Source: Bacillota bacterium
GTDB lineage: Bacteria; Bacillota; UBA5301
Assembly (NCBI GenBank): GCA_017656135.1
Contig: JACDOJ010000001.1
Location: 124,001 to 188,000 of the forward strand
Direction: 5' to 3'
Length of the DNA stretch: 64,000 bases
In this document: positions 1 through 8,702 of the stretch, piece by piece
How the letters are laid out: every line of letters begins with the position of its first letter
Numbering within the stretch: position 1 is the stretch's first letter
Notes under the pieces: model-generated
The model's input: the letters and a program-made list of their open reading frames with translations, nothing else
What the model was told of the DNA's origin: nothing
Databases searched by the model: none
Program-made: the position numbers and the translations under genes

Positions 1-143
1 AGTTTGGAACCAAAATGGGCATCGATGCCACCAGGAAGTGGGAGAGTGAGGGGTTCACCCGCGATTGGCCGGAAGAGGTTACCATGGATCCTGAAATCAA
101 GGCGCTGGTTGACAAGAGATGGAAGGAGTACGGTATAGAGTGA
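1..143 (+). CDS. UbiD-family decarboxylase, C-terminal end (partial)
   Basis: Only the last 46 codons lie in the window, read in the frame starting at base 3 and ending at TGA 141-143. The peptide KMGIDATRKW followed by a Pro/Glu-rich end is characteristic of the C-terminus of UbiD-type prenyl-FMN-dependent decarboxylases. This family decarboxylates aromatic acids such as the prenylated intermediate of quinone synthesis. The stop overlaps the GTG start of the UbiA homologue (GTGA), and a UbiX homologue that could supply its prenyl-FMN cofactor follows. The three together point to late menaquinone synthesis, probably the futalosine route, although no mqnA-D gene is visible. The family call is fairly sure; the substrate is inferred. 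Confidence 0.75.
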   Translation, partial: FGTKMGIDATRKWESEGFTRDWPEEVTMDPEIKALVDKRWKEYGIE

Positions 144-988
144 GGAAAGTCAAGCTATTCTTAAAGATGATTGACTTTCACGAGAGCATCTTTGCCCTGC
201 CCTTTGCCTATATCAGCGCCTTGTTGGCTACCGGCGGCCAGATGACTTGGAGTCAAGCCGCCTGGCTTCTGGTGGCTATGGTCAGCGGCCGAAGCCTGGC
301 GATGGCCTTTAACCGGATGATTGATGTGGAGTTCGATGCCCGCAATCCCCGGACGGCGGATCACATCATGCCTAAAGGGCTGCTCTCCAAGAAGGAAGTC
401 ACCGGGGCGATCATCCTGTGCGCAATAATCTTTGTCATTGCTGCCGCCCAGTTCAACCTGTTAACTCTGATGCTTTCGCCGGTAGCCATCTTCATCATGA
501 CTTTTTACTCCTTTACCAAGCGCTTTACCTGGGCAACCCATCTTATTCTCGGAGTCGCCCTAGGGCAGGTGCCGATAGCAGCTTGGCTGGCGCTTACCGG
601 TGGGGTAGAGATGCCGGCGTGGTTGTTAGGGGCGGCTGTGGCTTGCTGGGTTGCTGGGTTTGACATCATCTTCGCCTTGCAAGACATGGAGGCCGACGCC
701 AAAGAGGGCCTCTACTCCATTCCGGTTCGCTTTGGTCTAGAGAAGTCACTCTGGTGGTCCAGAGGCCTACATCTTTTAGCTTTGGTCTTTTTTGCCCTGA
801 CCGGTTACGCTGTAGGGGCAGACTTCTTCTATTGGATCGGCTTTGCTCTGGTGGCTATTCTGCTGGCGGTGGAGCAGGGTGCCATGGCAACTTTGGACTT
901 GAGCCGGCTCAACTTTGCCTATTTCAAGGTCAACGGCTTTATTTCCATAGCTTTTTTCGTTTTCACCTGGTTGTCCTTGGTTTTTTGA
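140..988 (+). CDS. UbiA-family prenyltransferase (probable menaquinone synthesis)
   Basis: A polytopic membrane enzyme of 282 aa that attaches a polyprenyl chain to an aromatic acid. Both Asp-rich, Mg-diphosphate-binding motifs are visible: NRMIDVEFD at about residues 58-66 and DMEADAKEG at about 182-190. About eight hydrophobic segments fit the family. I prefer GTG 140 over the track start at 119, because GGAAGGAG at 121-128 is well spaced from it and the start overlaps the ubiD stop. Homologues also begin near the motif FALPFAYISALLA. Its place between ubiD and ubiX homologues suggests the MqnP-type step. The family is clear; the exact acceptor is inferred. Confidence 0.85.
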   Translation: MRKVKLFLKMIDFHESIFALPFAYISALLATGGQMTWSQAAWLLVAMVSGRSLAMAFNRMIDVEFDARNPRTADHIMPKGLLSKKEVTGAIILCAIIFVIAAAQFNLLTLMLSPVAIFIMTFYSFTKRFTWATHLILGVALGQVPIAAWLALTGGVEMPAWLLGAAVACWVAGFDIIFALQDMEADAKEGLYSIPVRFGLEKSLWWSRGLHLLALVFFALTGYAVGADFFYWIGFALVAILLAVEQGAMATLDLSRLNFAYFKVNGFISIAFFVFTWLSLVF

Positions 989-998
989 GGTGGATTCA

Positions 999-1583
999 GT
1001 GTACACAGTTGGTATAACTGGGGCCAGTGGTATGCCATATGCCTATCGCCTTCTAAAATACTTGGCTGGGCGTCGGATTCCGGTGGAGTTGGTGATCTCC
1101 GATCCTGCCTGGGATGTCATCAGGCAGGAGCTGCCCGCTGAGGCTCAGGAGATCGAAGATAGAGAGAAATGGGTGAGAAGGCACTTTGGCTCCACCACTC
1201 GGCTCTGGGCCAACACTAACTGGTCTTCTCCCATTGCCAGCGGTTCGGCGCCATCAGCGGGCATGGTCATTATCCCCTGTTCTATGGGGACTCTAGGGCG
1301 GATCGCAGCCGGCATCTCCAGTTCCCTCCTGGAGAGAGGCGCTGATGTCTGTCTCAAAGAGGGGCGCCGCCTGGTTTTGGTTACTAGAGAAACACCTCTT
1401 AACCTCATCCACCTGGAAAACATGGCCAGGCTAGTAAAGGCAGGAGCCACGGTCCTGCCGGCTGCCCCGGCCTTTTACCATAATCCACAGAGCATTTCGG
1501 ATTTGGTGGATTTCATCGTCGGCCGGGTCTTATACCAGCTGGGAATTGAAAATGACCTGGTTAAGTCCTGGGGAAGTAAGTAA
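999..1583 (+). CDS. ubiX: UbiX-like flavin prenyltransferase
   Basis: Makes prenylated FMN, the cofactor of UbiD decarboxylases, from FMN and dimethylallyl phosphate. At 194 aa it has the usual length. The N-terminal GITGASG loop, the central PCSMGTLGRIAAGIS segment and the VTRETPLNLIHLENM segment are family signatures. The typical central motif is CSMKTL; here Gly replaces the Lys. GTG 999 is chosen because GAGGTGG (987-993) sits 5 nt upstream; the track's GTG 990 overlaps that site. It follows the UbiA homologue by 10 nt and probably shares its transcript. Confidence 0.88.
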   Translation: MYTVGITGASGMPYAYRLLKYLAGRRIPVELVISDPAWDVIRQELPAEAQEIEDREKWVRRHFGSTTRLWANTNWSSPIASGSAPSAGMVIIPCSMGTLGRIAAGISSSLLERGADVCLKEGRRLVLVTRETPLNLIHLENMARLVKAGATVLPAAPAFYHNPQSISDLVDFIVGRVLYQLGIENDLVKSWGSK

Positions 1584-1608
1584 TTTTTGCTATAAGGGAG
1601 TGGTTAAC

Positions 1609-2574
1609 ATGAAGAAAAAGTTTACCAAGCTCGGTATCATCACAGCACTGGCGGTGATTCTTGTCTGGGGGACGGCGGCGGTTGCCAAGAATGAGACACC
1701 GTTCACTCTCAAAATCGGTTTTATCCCGGCCGAAGATGAGCTGCCGCTCTTCGTCGGCAAAGAGCGGGGCGATTTTGCCCATGCCGGAGTCGACCTACGC
1801 TTGGTCCCCTTCGCCAGCGCGGTGGAGCGAGACACCGCTTTTCGAGCTGGACAGTTAGATGGGATTGTCTGCGATCTGGTGGCTGTAGGCCTCTTTGGTA
1901 AAGGTGGGATGGATGTCAAGGTCGCCTCCATTACGTTAGGTGCCAAACCGGAAGAGGGACGGTTCGCTCTCTTGGCCGCACCGGGCTCCGGAATCACTTC
2001 GCCCAGCGAATTAAAGGGCGTTCCAGTAGGGGTTTCCAACAACTCCATCATCGAGTTCGTTAACTACCAGCTGCTTTCTGCAGCCGGTCTGAAACCTGAG
2101 GAGATCAAGACCATAGAGATCCCCAAGGTTCCGGTACGCTTGGAAATGCTGATTAATGGCCAGGTTAAGGCGGCAACCCTCCCGGATCCTATTGCTGCTC
2201 TGGCTGAGGCCAAAGGGGCCAAGGTTATTGCCAGCGACACAGAATTCGAGGTCAACCTATCACCCATTGTCTACGTCTTTACTGACAAGGCTTTGAAAGA
2301 AAAGAGTCTCGCCTTGAATATGTTTTACAAGACCTACACTGATATCGTTCAGGAGATTAACGAAGATCCTGAGAAGTTTAGGTCTTATCTCTTGGAGAAC
2401 TGCCGAATCCCCAAACTTATCGAAGACGAGTACCCAGTTCCTCAGTTCCCGCTGCCAACGATTCCTACGAAGGCCGAGTGGGACCTGGTCATGGACTGGA
2501 TGGTGGAGAAGGGCTTGTTGAAGGCGGCTCTTCCCTACGAGGACTATTTCACCTCTAAATATGTGGTGCAGTAA
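1609..2574 (+). CDS. ABC transporter substrate-binding protein, NMT1/SsuA-like
   Basis: A 322-aa exported binding protein with a signal peptide (MKKK, a hydrophobic stretch, then VAKNE) but no lipobox Cys. The mature part (IGFIPAEDELPLFVGKERG, then a CDLVAVGLFGKGG-type loop) matches the NMT1/THI5/SsuA fold, which binds small organic solutes such as aliphatic sulfonates or thiamine precursors. ATG 1609 has AAGGGAG upstream; the track start at 1546 lies inside ubiX. It heads a three-gene importer with the ATPase (2590) and permease (3332). The cargo cannot be read from sequence. Being next to quinone genes may hint at an aromatic precursor, which is speculation. Confidence 0.8.
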   Translation: MKKKFTKLGIITALAVILVWGTAAVAKNETPFTLKIGFIPAEDELPLFVGKERGDFAHAGVDLRLVPFASAVERDTAFRAGQLDGIVCDLVAVGLFGKGGMDVKVASITLGAKPEEGRFALLAAPGSGITSPSELKGVPVGVSNNSIIEFVNYQLLSAAGLKPEEIKTIEIPKVPVRLEMLINGQVKAATLPDPIAALAEAKGAKVIASDTEFEVNLSPIVYVFTDKALKEKSLALNMFYKTYTDIVQEINEDPEKFRSYLLENCRIPKLIEDEYPVPQFPLPTIPTKAEWDLVMDWMVEKGLLKAALPYEDYFTSKYVVQ

Positions 2575-2589
2575 GTTGGAGGTCAAGTA

Positions 2590-3342
2590 TTGCTAGAAGT
2601 ACGAGAGCTTGGCTATAAATACAACCATAGCCAGCGGCCGGTTCAGGCCCTGGAAAGAGTGGACTTTACCGCCCAGCCAGGGGAGAGTTGGGCAGTTATC
2701 GGCCCATCCGGCTGCGGCAAGAGCACCCTTTTGTACCTTTTAGCCGGGTTGCTCAAACCGACTTACGGTGAGATCTCCTTTCACGGCCGGGAACCGGAGC
2801 AGTTTCGGCACGAAATCGCCTTAATTCTCCAAGGTTACGGTCTCTTTCCCTGGAAGACAGTTTTAGACAACATCACTCTGGGACTGCGCATCCGGCGTGT
2901 GCCCAGGGGTGAGGCGAGAGAACGTGCTCAGGCTATCATGGAGGAGCTGGGCATCGGAGACCTGGCTGAAGCCTATCCTAGAGAACTGAGCGGTGGTCAA
3001 AAGCAGCGGGTGGCCATCGCCAGGTCGCTGGTGCTTCAGCCCAAGCTGCTTTTGATGGATGAGCCATTTTCGGCTTTGGATGCTTTGACCAGAGAGAAGA
3101 TGCAGAACCTCCTGCTCAAAATCTGGCAGGAGAGAACCCTTATCACTATTCTGGTGACCCATAGTATCGAAGAAGCCGTGATTTTAGGGCGCAAGATTAT
3201 GCTGCTCTCCTCGCTCCCCGGCAGGCTCTTAGAGGTCGTGGATAATCCGGGGATGGGCAGCCCAGGCTACCGGTCTACCACCGAGTACCTGGATTTAGCC
3301 AACTACTTGCGGAAACGCTTGGAGGAGACCAATGCTCTTTAA
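2590..3342 (+). CDS. ABC transporter ATP-binding protein, SsuB/TauB-like
   Basis: The 250-aa cytoplasmic ATPase of the importer. Walker A is GPSGCGKST (about 38-46), the Q-loop region is ILQGYGLFPWKT, the signature is LSGGQKQR (about 133-140) and Walker B is LLLMDEPFSALD, followed by the H-loop THSIEEAV. The TTG start at 2590 is supported by TTGGAGG at 2576-2582. Its 3' end overlaps the permease start by 11 bp, as expected for co-translated subunits. Its partner protein class (SsuA/NMT1 type) places it in the nitrate/sulfonate/taurine subgroup. The specificity is unknown. Confidence 0.9.
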   Translation: MLEVRELGYKYNHSQRPVQALERVDFTAQPGESWAVIGPSGCGKSTLLYLLAGLLKPTYGEISFHGREPEQFRHEIALILQGYGLFPWKTVLDNITLGLRIRRVPRGEARERAQAIMEELGIGDLAEAYPRELSGGQKQRVAIARSLVLQPKLLLMDEPFSALDALTREKMQNLLLKIWQERTLITILVTHSIEEAVILGRKIMLLSSLPGRLLEVVDNPGMGSPGYRSTTEYLDLANYLRKRLEETNAL

Positions 3343-4102
3343 ACGGCGGAAAGGAAATAGCACCTGGCGGGGTAAGCTGTTGGCTGCCTTGGTCATCGCC
3401 GGCCTGTGGCAGGTCTTGGTTTGGTCCGTGGACGGGATCAATCTCCCCAGTTCTTGGCAGGTCATCCAGGCGATGACCGAACCCGGGGATGAACTGTGGC
3501 AGCACGGTTTGATCAGCGCCAGGCGGATCCTCATTAGCCTGTTCGTGGCTTTGGTGTTGGGAGTCCCGGCCGGGCTGTATCTTGGCCGCAACCCCCGGGT
3601 GGACCAGGTTGTGGCGCCTTTTATCTACCTGACCTACCCCATCCCGAAAATCGTTTTTCTGCCCTTGATTTTCGTGCTGATGGGACTGGGGGATGCTTCC
3701 CGGGTCCTGTTAATTACCCTGACCATTTTCTACCAGATCTTAGTTAGCGCCAGGGATGCCGCCCGTTCCCTACCCCTGGAGGCGGTTTACAGCATTCGAT
3801 CTTTGGGCGGAGGTCGCTGGGCTTTTTACCGTCATGTTCTCTTCCCGTATTCTTTGCCCAAGGTTTTTACGGCTTTACGGATAAGTATTGGTACAGCCAG
3901 TGCGGTTCTGTTTTTTGCCGAGTCCTTTGCAACCTCGTCGGGCTTGGGTTATTTAATTATGGATTCTTGGGGCCAGTTCGATTACGAGAAGATGATTGCA
4001 GCAATAGCCGGCATGAGCCTTTTGGGCTTGCTGCTTTACTCGGCTGTGGAGATGGTTGAATCTTGGGTCAGTGGGTGGTCCCGGACCACAGAAGATAGAT
4101 AA
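3332..4102 (+). CDS. ABC transporter permease, SsuC/TauC-like
   Basis: A 256-aa inner-membrane permease with about six hydrophobic segments. The EAA-type cytoplasmic loop is visible as RSLGGGRWAFYRHVLFPYSLP, including the conserved Gly and the P-x-x-x-P-style ending typical of BPD_transp_1 permeases. It starts at ATG 3332 inside the end of the ATPase gene. Together with 1609-2574 and 2590-3342 it makes a complete importer. A 77-nt gap separates it from ccmE, so the cytochrome genes may be a separate transcription unit. Confidence 0.9.
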   Translation: MLFKRRKGNSTWRGKLLAALVIAGLWQVLVWSVDGINLPSSWQVIQAMTEPGDELWQHGLISARRILISLFVALVLGVPAGLYLGRNPRVDQVVAPFIYLTYPIPKIVFLPLIFVLMGLGDASRVLLITLTIFYQILVSARDAARSLPLEAVYSIRSLGGGRWAFYRHVLFPYSLPKVFTALRISIGTASAVLFFAESFATSSGLGYLIMDSWGQFDYEKMIAAIAGMSLLGLLLYSAVEMVESWVSGWSRTTEDR

Positions 4103-4179
4103 TTAGGGAACTTAAGGCGTTTGAAACCACGTTTGTAAATATGGGATTAGCACGCATTTTGCTATTTGGAGGGAAATTG

Positions 4180-4590
4180 ATGGCAATTTCCAGAAAAGGG
4201 AAGGTCATTTTGGGACTAGGGGTAGTTTTAGCGGCTATCTTGTTCCTTTTGTACTTCGGCTTTTCCAATTCCACGGCGTACTACAAGACGGTGGCCGAAG
4301 TGCTGGCGGAGTCAGAGGACCTTACCAACCAGTTTCTGCGAGTCAGCGGGTATCTGGTGGATGAGATTCACTGGGATGCAGAGAATGTTGTCCTCAAGTT
4401 TTCTCTGGCAACGTCACCCGACGATACCAGCGGAAATTACCTTCCAGTTGTTTACCACGGAATTAAACCCAACAACTTTGAGCCAGGCAATGAAGCAATC
4501 ATTGAGGGTGTACTGGATGACAACGGCGTGTTTAAGGCAGACAAGTTGATGGTTAAGTGCCCGTCAAAATACGAAGAAAACGCTGAATAG
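4180..4590 (+). CDS. ccmE: CcmE heme chaperone, CxxxY variant
   Basis: A 136-aa membrane-anchored periplasmic-side heme chaperone of the System I (Ccm) pathway. One N-terminal transmembrane segment (about 6-27) precedes an OB-fold domain (RVSGYLVDEI, then IEGVLDDNGVFKADKLMVKCPSKY). The classic heme-binding His in an HxxxY motif is absent: the sequence is C127-P-S-K-Y131. Such CxxxY CcmE proteins are known from Desulfovibrio and archaea. ATG 4180 is preceded by TTGGAGGG, which decides it over the track start at 4141. It is the first gene of ccmEFABCD. Confidence 0.88.
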   Translation: MAISRKGKVILGLGVVLAAILFLLYFGFSNSTAYYKTVAEVLAESEDLTNQFLRVSGYLVDEIHWDAENVVLKFSLATSPDDTSGNYLPVVYHGIKPNNFEPGNEAIIEGVLDDNGVFKADKLMVKCPSKYEENAE

Positions 4591-4613
4591 TAACGGATTT
4601 AGGAGGATTTCTC

Positions 4614-6587
4614 ATGTTAGCTGAATTAGGACACCTGGCGTTGGTCTCCGGTTTTCTGGTCTCGATCTACGCCTTAGTCACCTACATTGTCGGCATTGTA
4701 GGTAAAAATGAGCGCCTTATCAAGACCGCCAACGGTGCAGTAGCGGTGACGGCTCTCCTTTCCACCGTTGCCTCGGCGATTCTGGTCTACCTGTTGGTGG
4801 TGGGAGATTTTTCAGTAGAGTATGTGGTGTCACACACCAACCGGCTCCTGCCTCTCATTTACAAGATCTCAGCCTTCTGGGCCGGTCAGGAGGGTTCACT
4901 CCTCCTGTGGCTCTGGCTGCACACCCTCATCGCAGCCATGATCGCCTACTCGGAAAACAAAGAGACTGAACACCTGCGGCCGGCGGCCAGCGCGGTTATG
5001 TCCTTCATTGCCCTCTTTTTCTTCGGGATTACAGCCTTCTTGATGAACCCCTTTGCCCGTTTGGATACGGTATATCCTGATGGGGTCGGGCTAAACCCCC
5101 TCCTGCAAAACTCGGGAATGATCATTCACCCGGTCACCCTGTACATCGGTTATGTGGCTTTTGCGGCGCCCTTTGCTTTTGGGGTCGCCTCTTTGCTCCA
5201 GAAGAAGGTGGACCCGGACTGGACCAAATACGTCCGTACCTGGACCTTAGTGGCCTGGGGTTTCTTGAGTGTGGGAATCCTCTACGGTGCCCAGTGGGCT
5301 TACGTTGAGCTGGGCTGGGGCGGGTATTGGGCTTGGGACCCGGTTGAGAATGCTTCTCTCTTCCCCTGGTTGATCGGTACCGCTTTTATTCACTCGGCCC
5401 TTTTGCACCAGCGGCGTAAGGCTTTGAATGCCACCAGCCTGCTCCTAGTGATCCTCTCCTACGGTCTGAGTGTTTTTGGGACTTATCTTACTCGCAGCGG
5501 GGTGGTCCAATCGGTCCACGGCTTTCCGGGCATCCCTATTCTGAATACCCTCTTTCTCACCTTCCTTTTCGTTCTAGTAGTGGGGCCGTTGGTGCTCCTT
5601 TACATCCGACGGGATGAGGTGGCTGATGAGGGCCAGGTGTCCAAGCTTCTGAGCAAAGAGGGCAGCTTCGTCTTGACCAACTACATCCTGGGAGCAGCTA
5701 CCCTGGCTGTCTTGATCGGCAGCCTGTTCCCGGTGATCTCCCGCAACTTGATGGGCGCCGAGATCAGTTTGGACCAAGGTTACTACAACATGGTCAATGT
5801 CCCTTTAGGTATTGCCCTGGCTTTTCTTATGGGTGCCTGCGTCCGGATCCCGTGGAAACGCAATGAGGGTGAGCCCCTTTTTAGCTCTGATTTTTACTAC
5901 AGCCTCGGGGCTACCGTGGTCCTGGTTCTGGTCCTGTACTTCTTAGGTGTTAAGCATATCGGGTCGGCCCTGGCTATTGGCAGCGCCTTCTTTGTGATCT
6001 TAAACCTGCTTCTGGAGGTCAACTACACCGCGGCCATCCGGAGTGAGAACACTGGGGAGACCGGCTTTGGCAACTTCATCAAGGCGCTCACCGGAAACCG
6101 CAGGCGGCTGGGGGCCTTCATCGTCCACATGGCCATAGCTCTGACTATGATCGGTTTTGCCGGAGCACCTTTCGATGTGGAAACCTCCCGTTCGGTAAAG
6201 CTAGGGGAGTCTTGGACGGTAGGTGATTACCAGCTGACCTACAAATCGCTGAACGAGAAGTTCGTAAACGGGTACTCATCGGTTTATGCCACTTTGGAGG
6301 TAGCCAAAAACGGTGAGTTCATAGGGGTAATGACTCCGGAGATGCAGTTCCACAAGAACTACCTGGACCCCCAAGCCGAGGAAAAACAGATGAGCGAGGT
6401 TGCGGTCAGGGGTAACCTCAGTGAAGATTTGTACATCATCTTAGCAGGTTGGGAGCAAGGGGGCGAGATCGCCACGTTTAAGGTGATGGTGAACTATCTG
6501 GTCAACTGGATCTGGCTGGGCATGTACCTGTTGGTCGTGGGTACCGTCGTGGCCTTGTGGCCCCAGAAGAAGATGGTAGCTCAGTAG
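4614..6587 (+). CDS. ccmF: CcmF cytochrome c heme lyase subunit
   Basis: A 657-aa polytopic membrane protein that transfers heme from CcmE to apocytochrome c. The diagnostic Trp-rich WWD motif is present as WGGYWAWDPVENASLFPWL (about 234-252), followed by many hydrophobic segments and a periplasmic-type C-terminal domain (FVNGYSSVYATLEV). The start ATG 4614 has TTAGGAGG upstream. It lies 23 nt after ccmE. No ccmG or ccmH lies nearby, so CcmF may act without the usual thiol-reducing partners in this operon. Confidence 0.93.
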   Translation: MLAELGHLALVSGFLVSIYALVTYIVGIVGKNERLIKTANGAVAVTALLSTVASAILVYLLVVGDFSVEYVVSHTNRLLPLIYKISAFWAGQEGSLLLWLWLHTLIAAMIAYSENKETEHLRPAASAVMSFIALFFFGITAFLMNPFARLDTVYPDGVGLNPLLQNSGMIIHPVTLYIGYVAFAAPFAFGVASLLQKKVDPDWTKYVRTWTLVAWGFLSVGILYGAQWAYVELGWGGYWAWDPVENASLFPWLIGTAFIHSALLHQRRKALNATSLLLVILSYGLSVFGTYLTRSGVVQSVHGFPGIPILNTLFLTFLFVLVVGPLVLLYIRRDEVADEGQVSKLLSKEGSFVLTNYILGAATLAVLIGSLFPVISRNLMGAEISLDQGYYNMVNVPLGIALAFLMGACVRIPWKRNEGEPLFSSDFYYSLGATVVLVLVLYFLGVKHIGSALAIGSAFFVILNLLLEVNYTAAIRSENTGETGFGNFIKALTGNRRRLGAFIVHMAIALTMIGFAGAPFDVETSRSVKLGESWTVGDYQLTYKSLNEKFVNGYSSVYATLEVAKNGEFIGVMTPEMQFHKNYLDPQAEEKQMSEVAVRGNLSEDLYIILAGWEQGGEIATFKVMVNYLVNWIWLGMYLLVVGTVVALWPQKKMVAQ

Positions 6588-6600
6588 GGGGCTGAAGAAA

Positions 6601-7308
6601 ATTATCAGAGCTGAGAAGATACGAAAAAAAATCGGGAGCAAAGAGATCCTGCACGGTGTGGATCTCTCCTTGGAGGAAGGCCGGTTTCTGACCATTTTCG
6701 GGCCTAACGGCGCAGGAAAGACCACCTTGCTCAAGATTTTATCCCTACTCATGCCCGCCAGCAGCGGAAAACTGGTCCTAGCCGGCCAGGAGGTCAAAGA
6801 CGATACCACAGCTCTCAGGCAGAAAATTGGAGTCATCTCCCACCACTCCTACCTCTATGGAAACCTGACTGCCCGGGAGAACCTCCGTTTTTACGGGTGG
6901 CTCTACCGGGTTTCCAACTTGGAAGAACGGGTAGAAGAGGTCATCAGAGAGGTGGGTTTGGAGTTATTTTTCAATGATCCGGTCCGGGTCTTTTCCCGGG
7001 GCATGCAGCAGCGGCTCTCCATCGCCCGGGCTATTTTGCACAATCCCAGTATCTTGTTCCTGGATGAACCCTATACCGGTCTGGACCAGCAGGCCATCGA
7101 GATCCTGAACTCGGTGCTGGCTGGGTTGAAAAACCAGCACCGGACGGTGGTCATGATCACCCACAACTTTGAGGTGGGGCTTTCGGTGAGCGATGAGATT
7201 ATGATTTTGAATAAAGGAGAAGTGGCTTTCCGAGGCCGGCGGGAAGAGGTCGGCTCTCTCAAGGACTTTCAAGAGCTGTACCGAGAGAAAGTTGGTGGCC
7301 GCCGGTGA
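6601..7308 (+). CDS. ccmA: CcmA heme exporter ATPase with apparent AUU start
   Basis: The ATPase of the CcmABCD complex, which releases heme-loaded CcmE. Walker A is GPNGAGKTT (about 34-42), the signature is FSRGMQQRLSIARA and Walker B is ILFLDEPYTGLD. The track start (6658) is too late: it drops the first beta strands that every ABC ATPase needs. Reading upstream in frame gives IIRAEKIRKKIGSKEILHGV back to a TAG at 6577, with no ATG, GTG or TTG. AGGGGG at 6586-6591 lies 9 nt before ATT 6601, the best candidate start; CTG 6592 is the alternative. The product would be 235 aa. Family sure, start codon uncertain. Confidence 0.85.
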   Translation: MIRAEKIRKKIGSKEILHGVDLSLEEGRFLTIFGPNGAGKTTLLKILSLLMPASSGKLVLAGQEVKDDTTALRQKIGVISHHSYLYGNLTARENLRFYGWLYRVSNLEERVEEVIREVGLELFFNDPVRVFSRGMQQRLSIARAILHNPSILFLDEPYTGLDQQAIEILNSVLAGLKNQHRTVVMITHNFEVGLSVSDEIMILNKGEVAFRGRREEVGSLKDFQELYREKVGGRR

Positions 7309-7985
7309 AAGAGTTTTTGTCCGCAGTGGGAGCCATTGTCTGGAAGGACCTGAAAGCCGAGTTTCGCACCAAAGAGATGATCAGCTCCATGCTGATTTTC
7401 GCCTTCCTGGTCATCGTGATTTTCAGTTTTGCCTTTGACCCGACTGCACAGAGTGTGAAGAAGATTCTTCCGGGGGTGATCTGGGTGGCCTTTATCTTCG
7501 CAGGCACCCTGGGGCTGAACCGGTCTTTCCTCTCCGAGCAGATCAATGAGGCCATCCAGGGCTTGATGTTGGCTCCGGTGGATCGGGCCGCTATCTATTT
7601 CGGGAAGGTCCTAGGCAACATGATCTACACCAGCTTGGTGGAGGCAGTGGCCCTGCCGGTCTTCATTATCCTCTTTGACTTCTCATTCAGCGGCTCCTGG
7701 CTTTCCCTGATTCTGGTGGTGGTGGCCTCGACCTTCGGGTTTGTGGCAGTCGGCACTTTCTTGGCTGCCCTGGCCAGTAACACCCGGACCAGTGAGGTGC
7801 TTTTACCGATCATCCTTTTTCCAGTGATTGTGCCGGTGATCATCGGAGCCGTAGAGATGACCAAGGCCATTTTTGCCGGTTCTTCGCTGGGAGAGGTGGC
7901 TACCTGGCTGCGGGTGGTCCTGGTCTACGATGTGGTCTTTCTGGTGATACCATTTTTGCTGTTTGATTTTCTGTTAGAGGCGTAA
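7305..7985 (+). CDS. ccmB: CcmB heme exporter membrane subunit
   Basis: A 226-aa membrane protein with about six hydrophobic segments. The N-terminus (AVGAIVWKDLKAEFRTKEM) and the GLNRSFLSEQINEAIQGLMLAP segment are typical of CcmB, the membrane partner of CcmA. GTG 7305 overlaps the ccmA stop by 4 bp (GTGA), with a modest GGTGG site upstream, which suggests translational coupling. Length matches the family. Confidence 0.92.
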   Translation: MKEFLSAVGAIVWKDLKAEFRTKEMISSMLIFAFLVIVIFSFAFDPTAQSVKKILPGVIWVAFIFAGTLGLNRSFLSEQINEAIQGLMLAPVDRAAIYFGKVLGNMIYTSLVEAVALPVFIILFDFSFSGSWLSLILVVVASTFGFVAVGTFLAALASNTRTSEVLLPIILFPVIVPVIIGAVEMTKAIFAGSSLGEVATWLRVVLVYDVVFLVIPFLLFDFLLEA

Positions 7986-8000
7986 TGAGGTGGTTTCCCA

Positions 8001-8687
8001 ATGAGGAGGAGAAAGCAGGCCATCGGCCTAATCACACTGGTAGTAACCGTGCTAGCTGTTTACCTGGTCTTTATGTATGCTCCGGTACCCAGCAATGTCA
8101 GGGACCTGCCAGAGGTACAAAAGATTCTCTATTTCCACGTTTCAGCTGCTTGGATCGGCTTTTTGGCTTTTTTTGTGGTTTTTGTGGCCAGCATCTTATA
8201 CCTCAAGAGCCGAGACCGCAAGTGGGACGTCTTGGCGGCCAGCTCTGCAGAGATCGGTGTGGTCTTCACTACCATCGTCCTGTTGACCGGGCCGATTTGG
8301 GGCAAGGCCGCCTGGAATGCCTGGTGGACCTGGGATCCTCGGCTCACCACGACTTTGGTTCTCTGGTTCATCTACTTGGCCTACATAGTGATTAGAAATT
8401 CCGCTGAAGAGGATGAGAAACGGGCAAGGCTTGCGGCTATTTTTGGAATCATCGGGTTTGTGGATGTCCCTATTGTCTTCATGGCTATTCGCTGGTGGCG
8501 TACGATCCACCCGGTGGTTTTTGAGGCCGGACAGGTGGGCCTAACACCAAAGATGCTGACCACGCTGTTTGTCAGTTTGATCGCTTTTACCTTTCTCTAT
8601 CTATACTATCTCTTGCTCAGGTTGGACATCGCTAAGGCCAAGTTGGAGCTGGCGGGGATCAAGGAAAAACTGCGTGCCAAGTTTTAA
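8001..8687 (+). CDS. ccmC: CcmC heme-handling membrane protein
   Basis: A 228-aa polytopic protein of the heme-handling family that loads heme onto CcmE. The WWD-type motif WGKAAWNAWWTWDPRLTT (about 93-110) is intact, and the His residues that flank the heme are present (ILYFHVSAAW and WRTIHPVVF). ATG 8001 is preceded by GAGGTGG. The start lies 15 nt after ccmB and the gene is followed by a short ccmD-like gene. Confidence 0.93.
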   Translation: MRRRKQAIGLITLVVTVLAVYLVFMYAPVPSNVRDLPEVQKILYFHVSAAWIGFLAFFVVFVASILYLKSRDRKWDVLAASSAEIGVVFTTIVLLTGPIWGKAAWNAWWTWDPRLTTTLVLWFIYLAYIVIRNSAEEDEKRARLAAIFGIIGFVDVPIVFMAIRWWRTIHPVVFEAGQVGLTPKMLTTLFVSLIAFTFLYLYYLLLRLDIAKAKLELAGIKEKLRAKF

Positions 8688-8702
8688 AGGGGGGGTTAAC
8701 CG

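Noticed and set aside
7985-8395. 136-aa plus ORF overlapping ccmC
   Set aside because: Out-of-frame shadow of ccmC, which is unambiguous.
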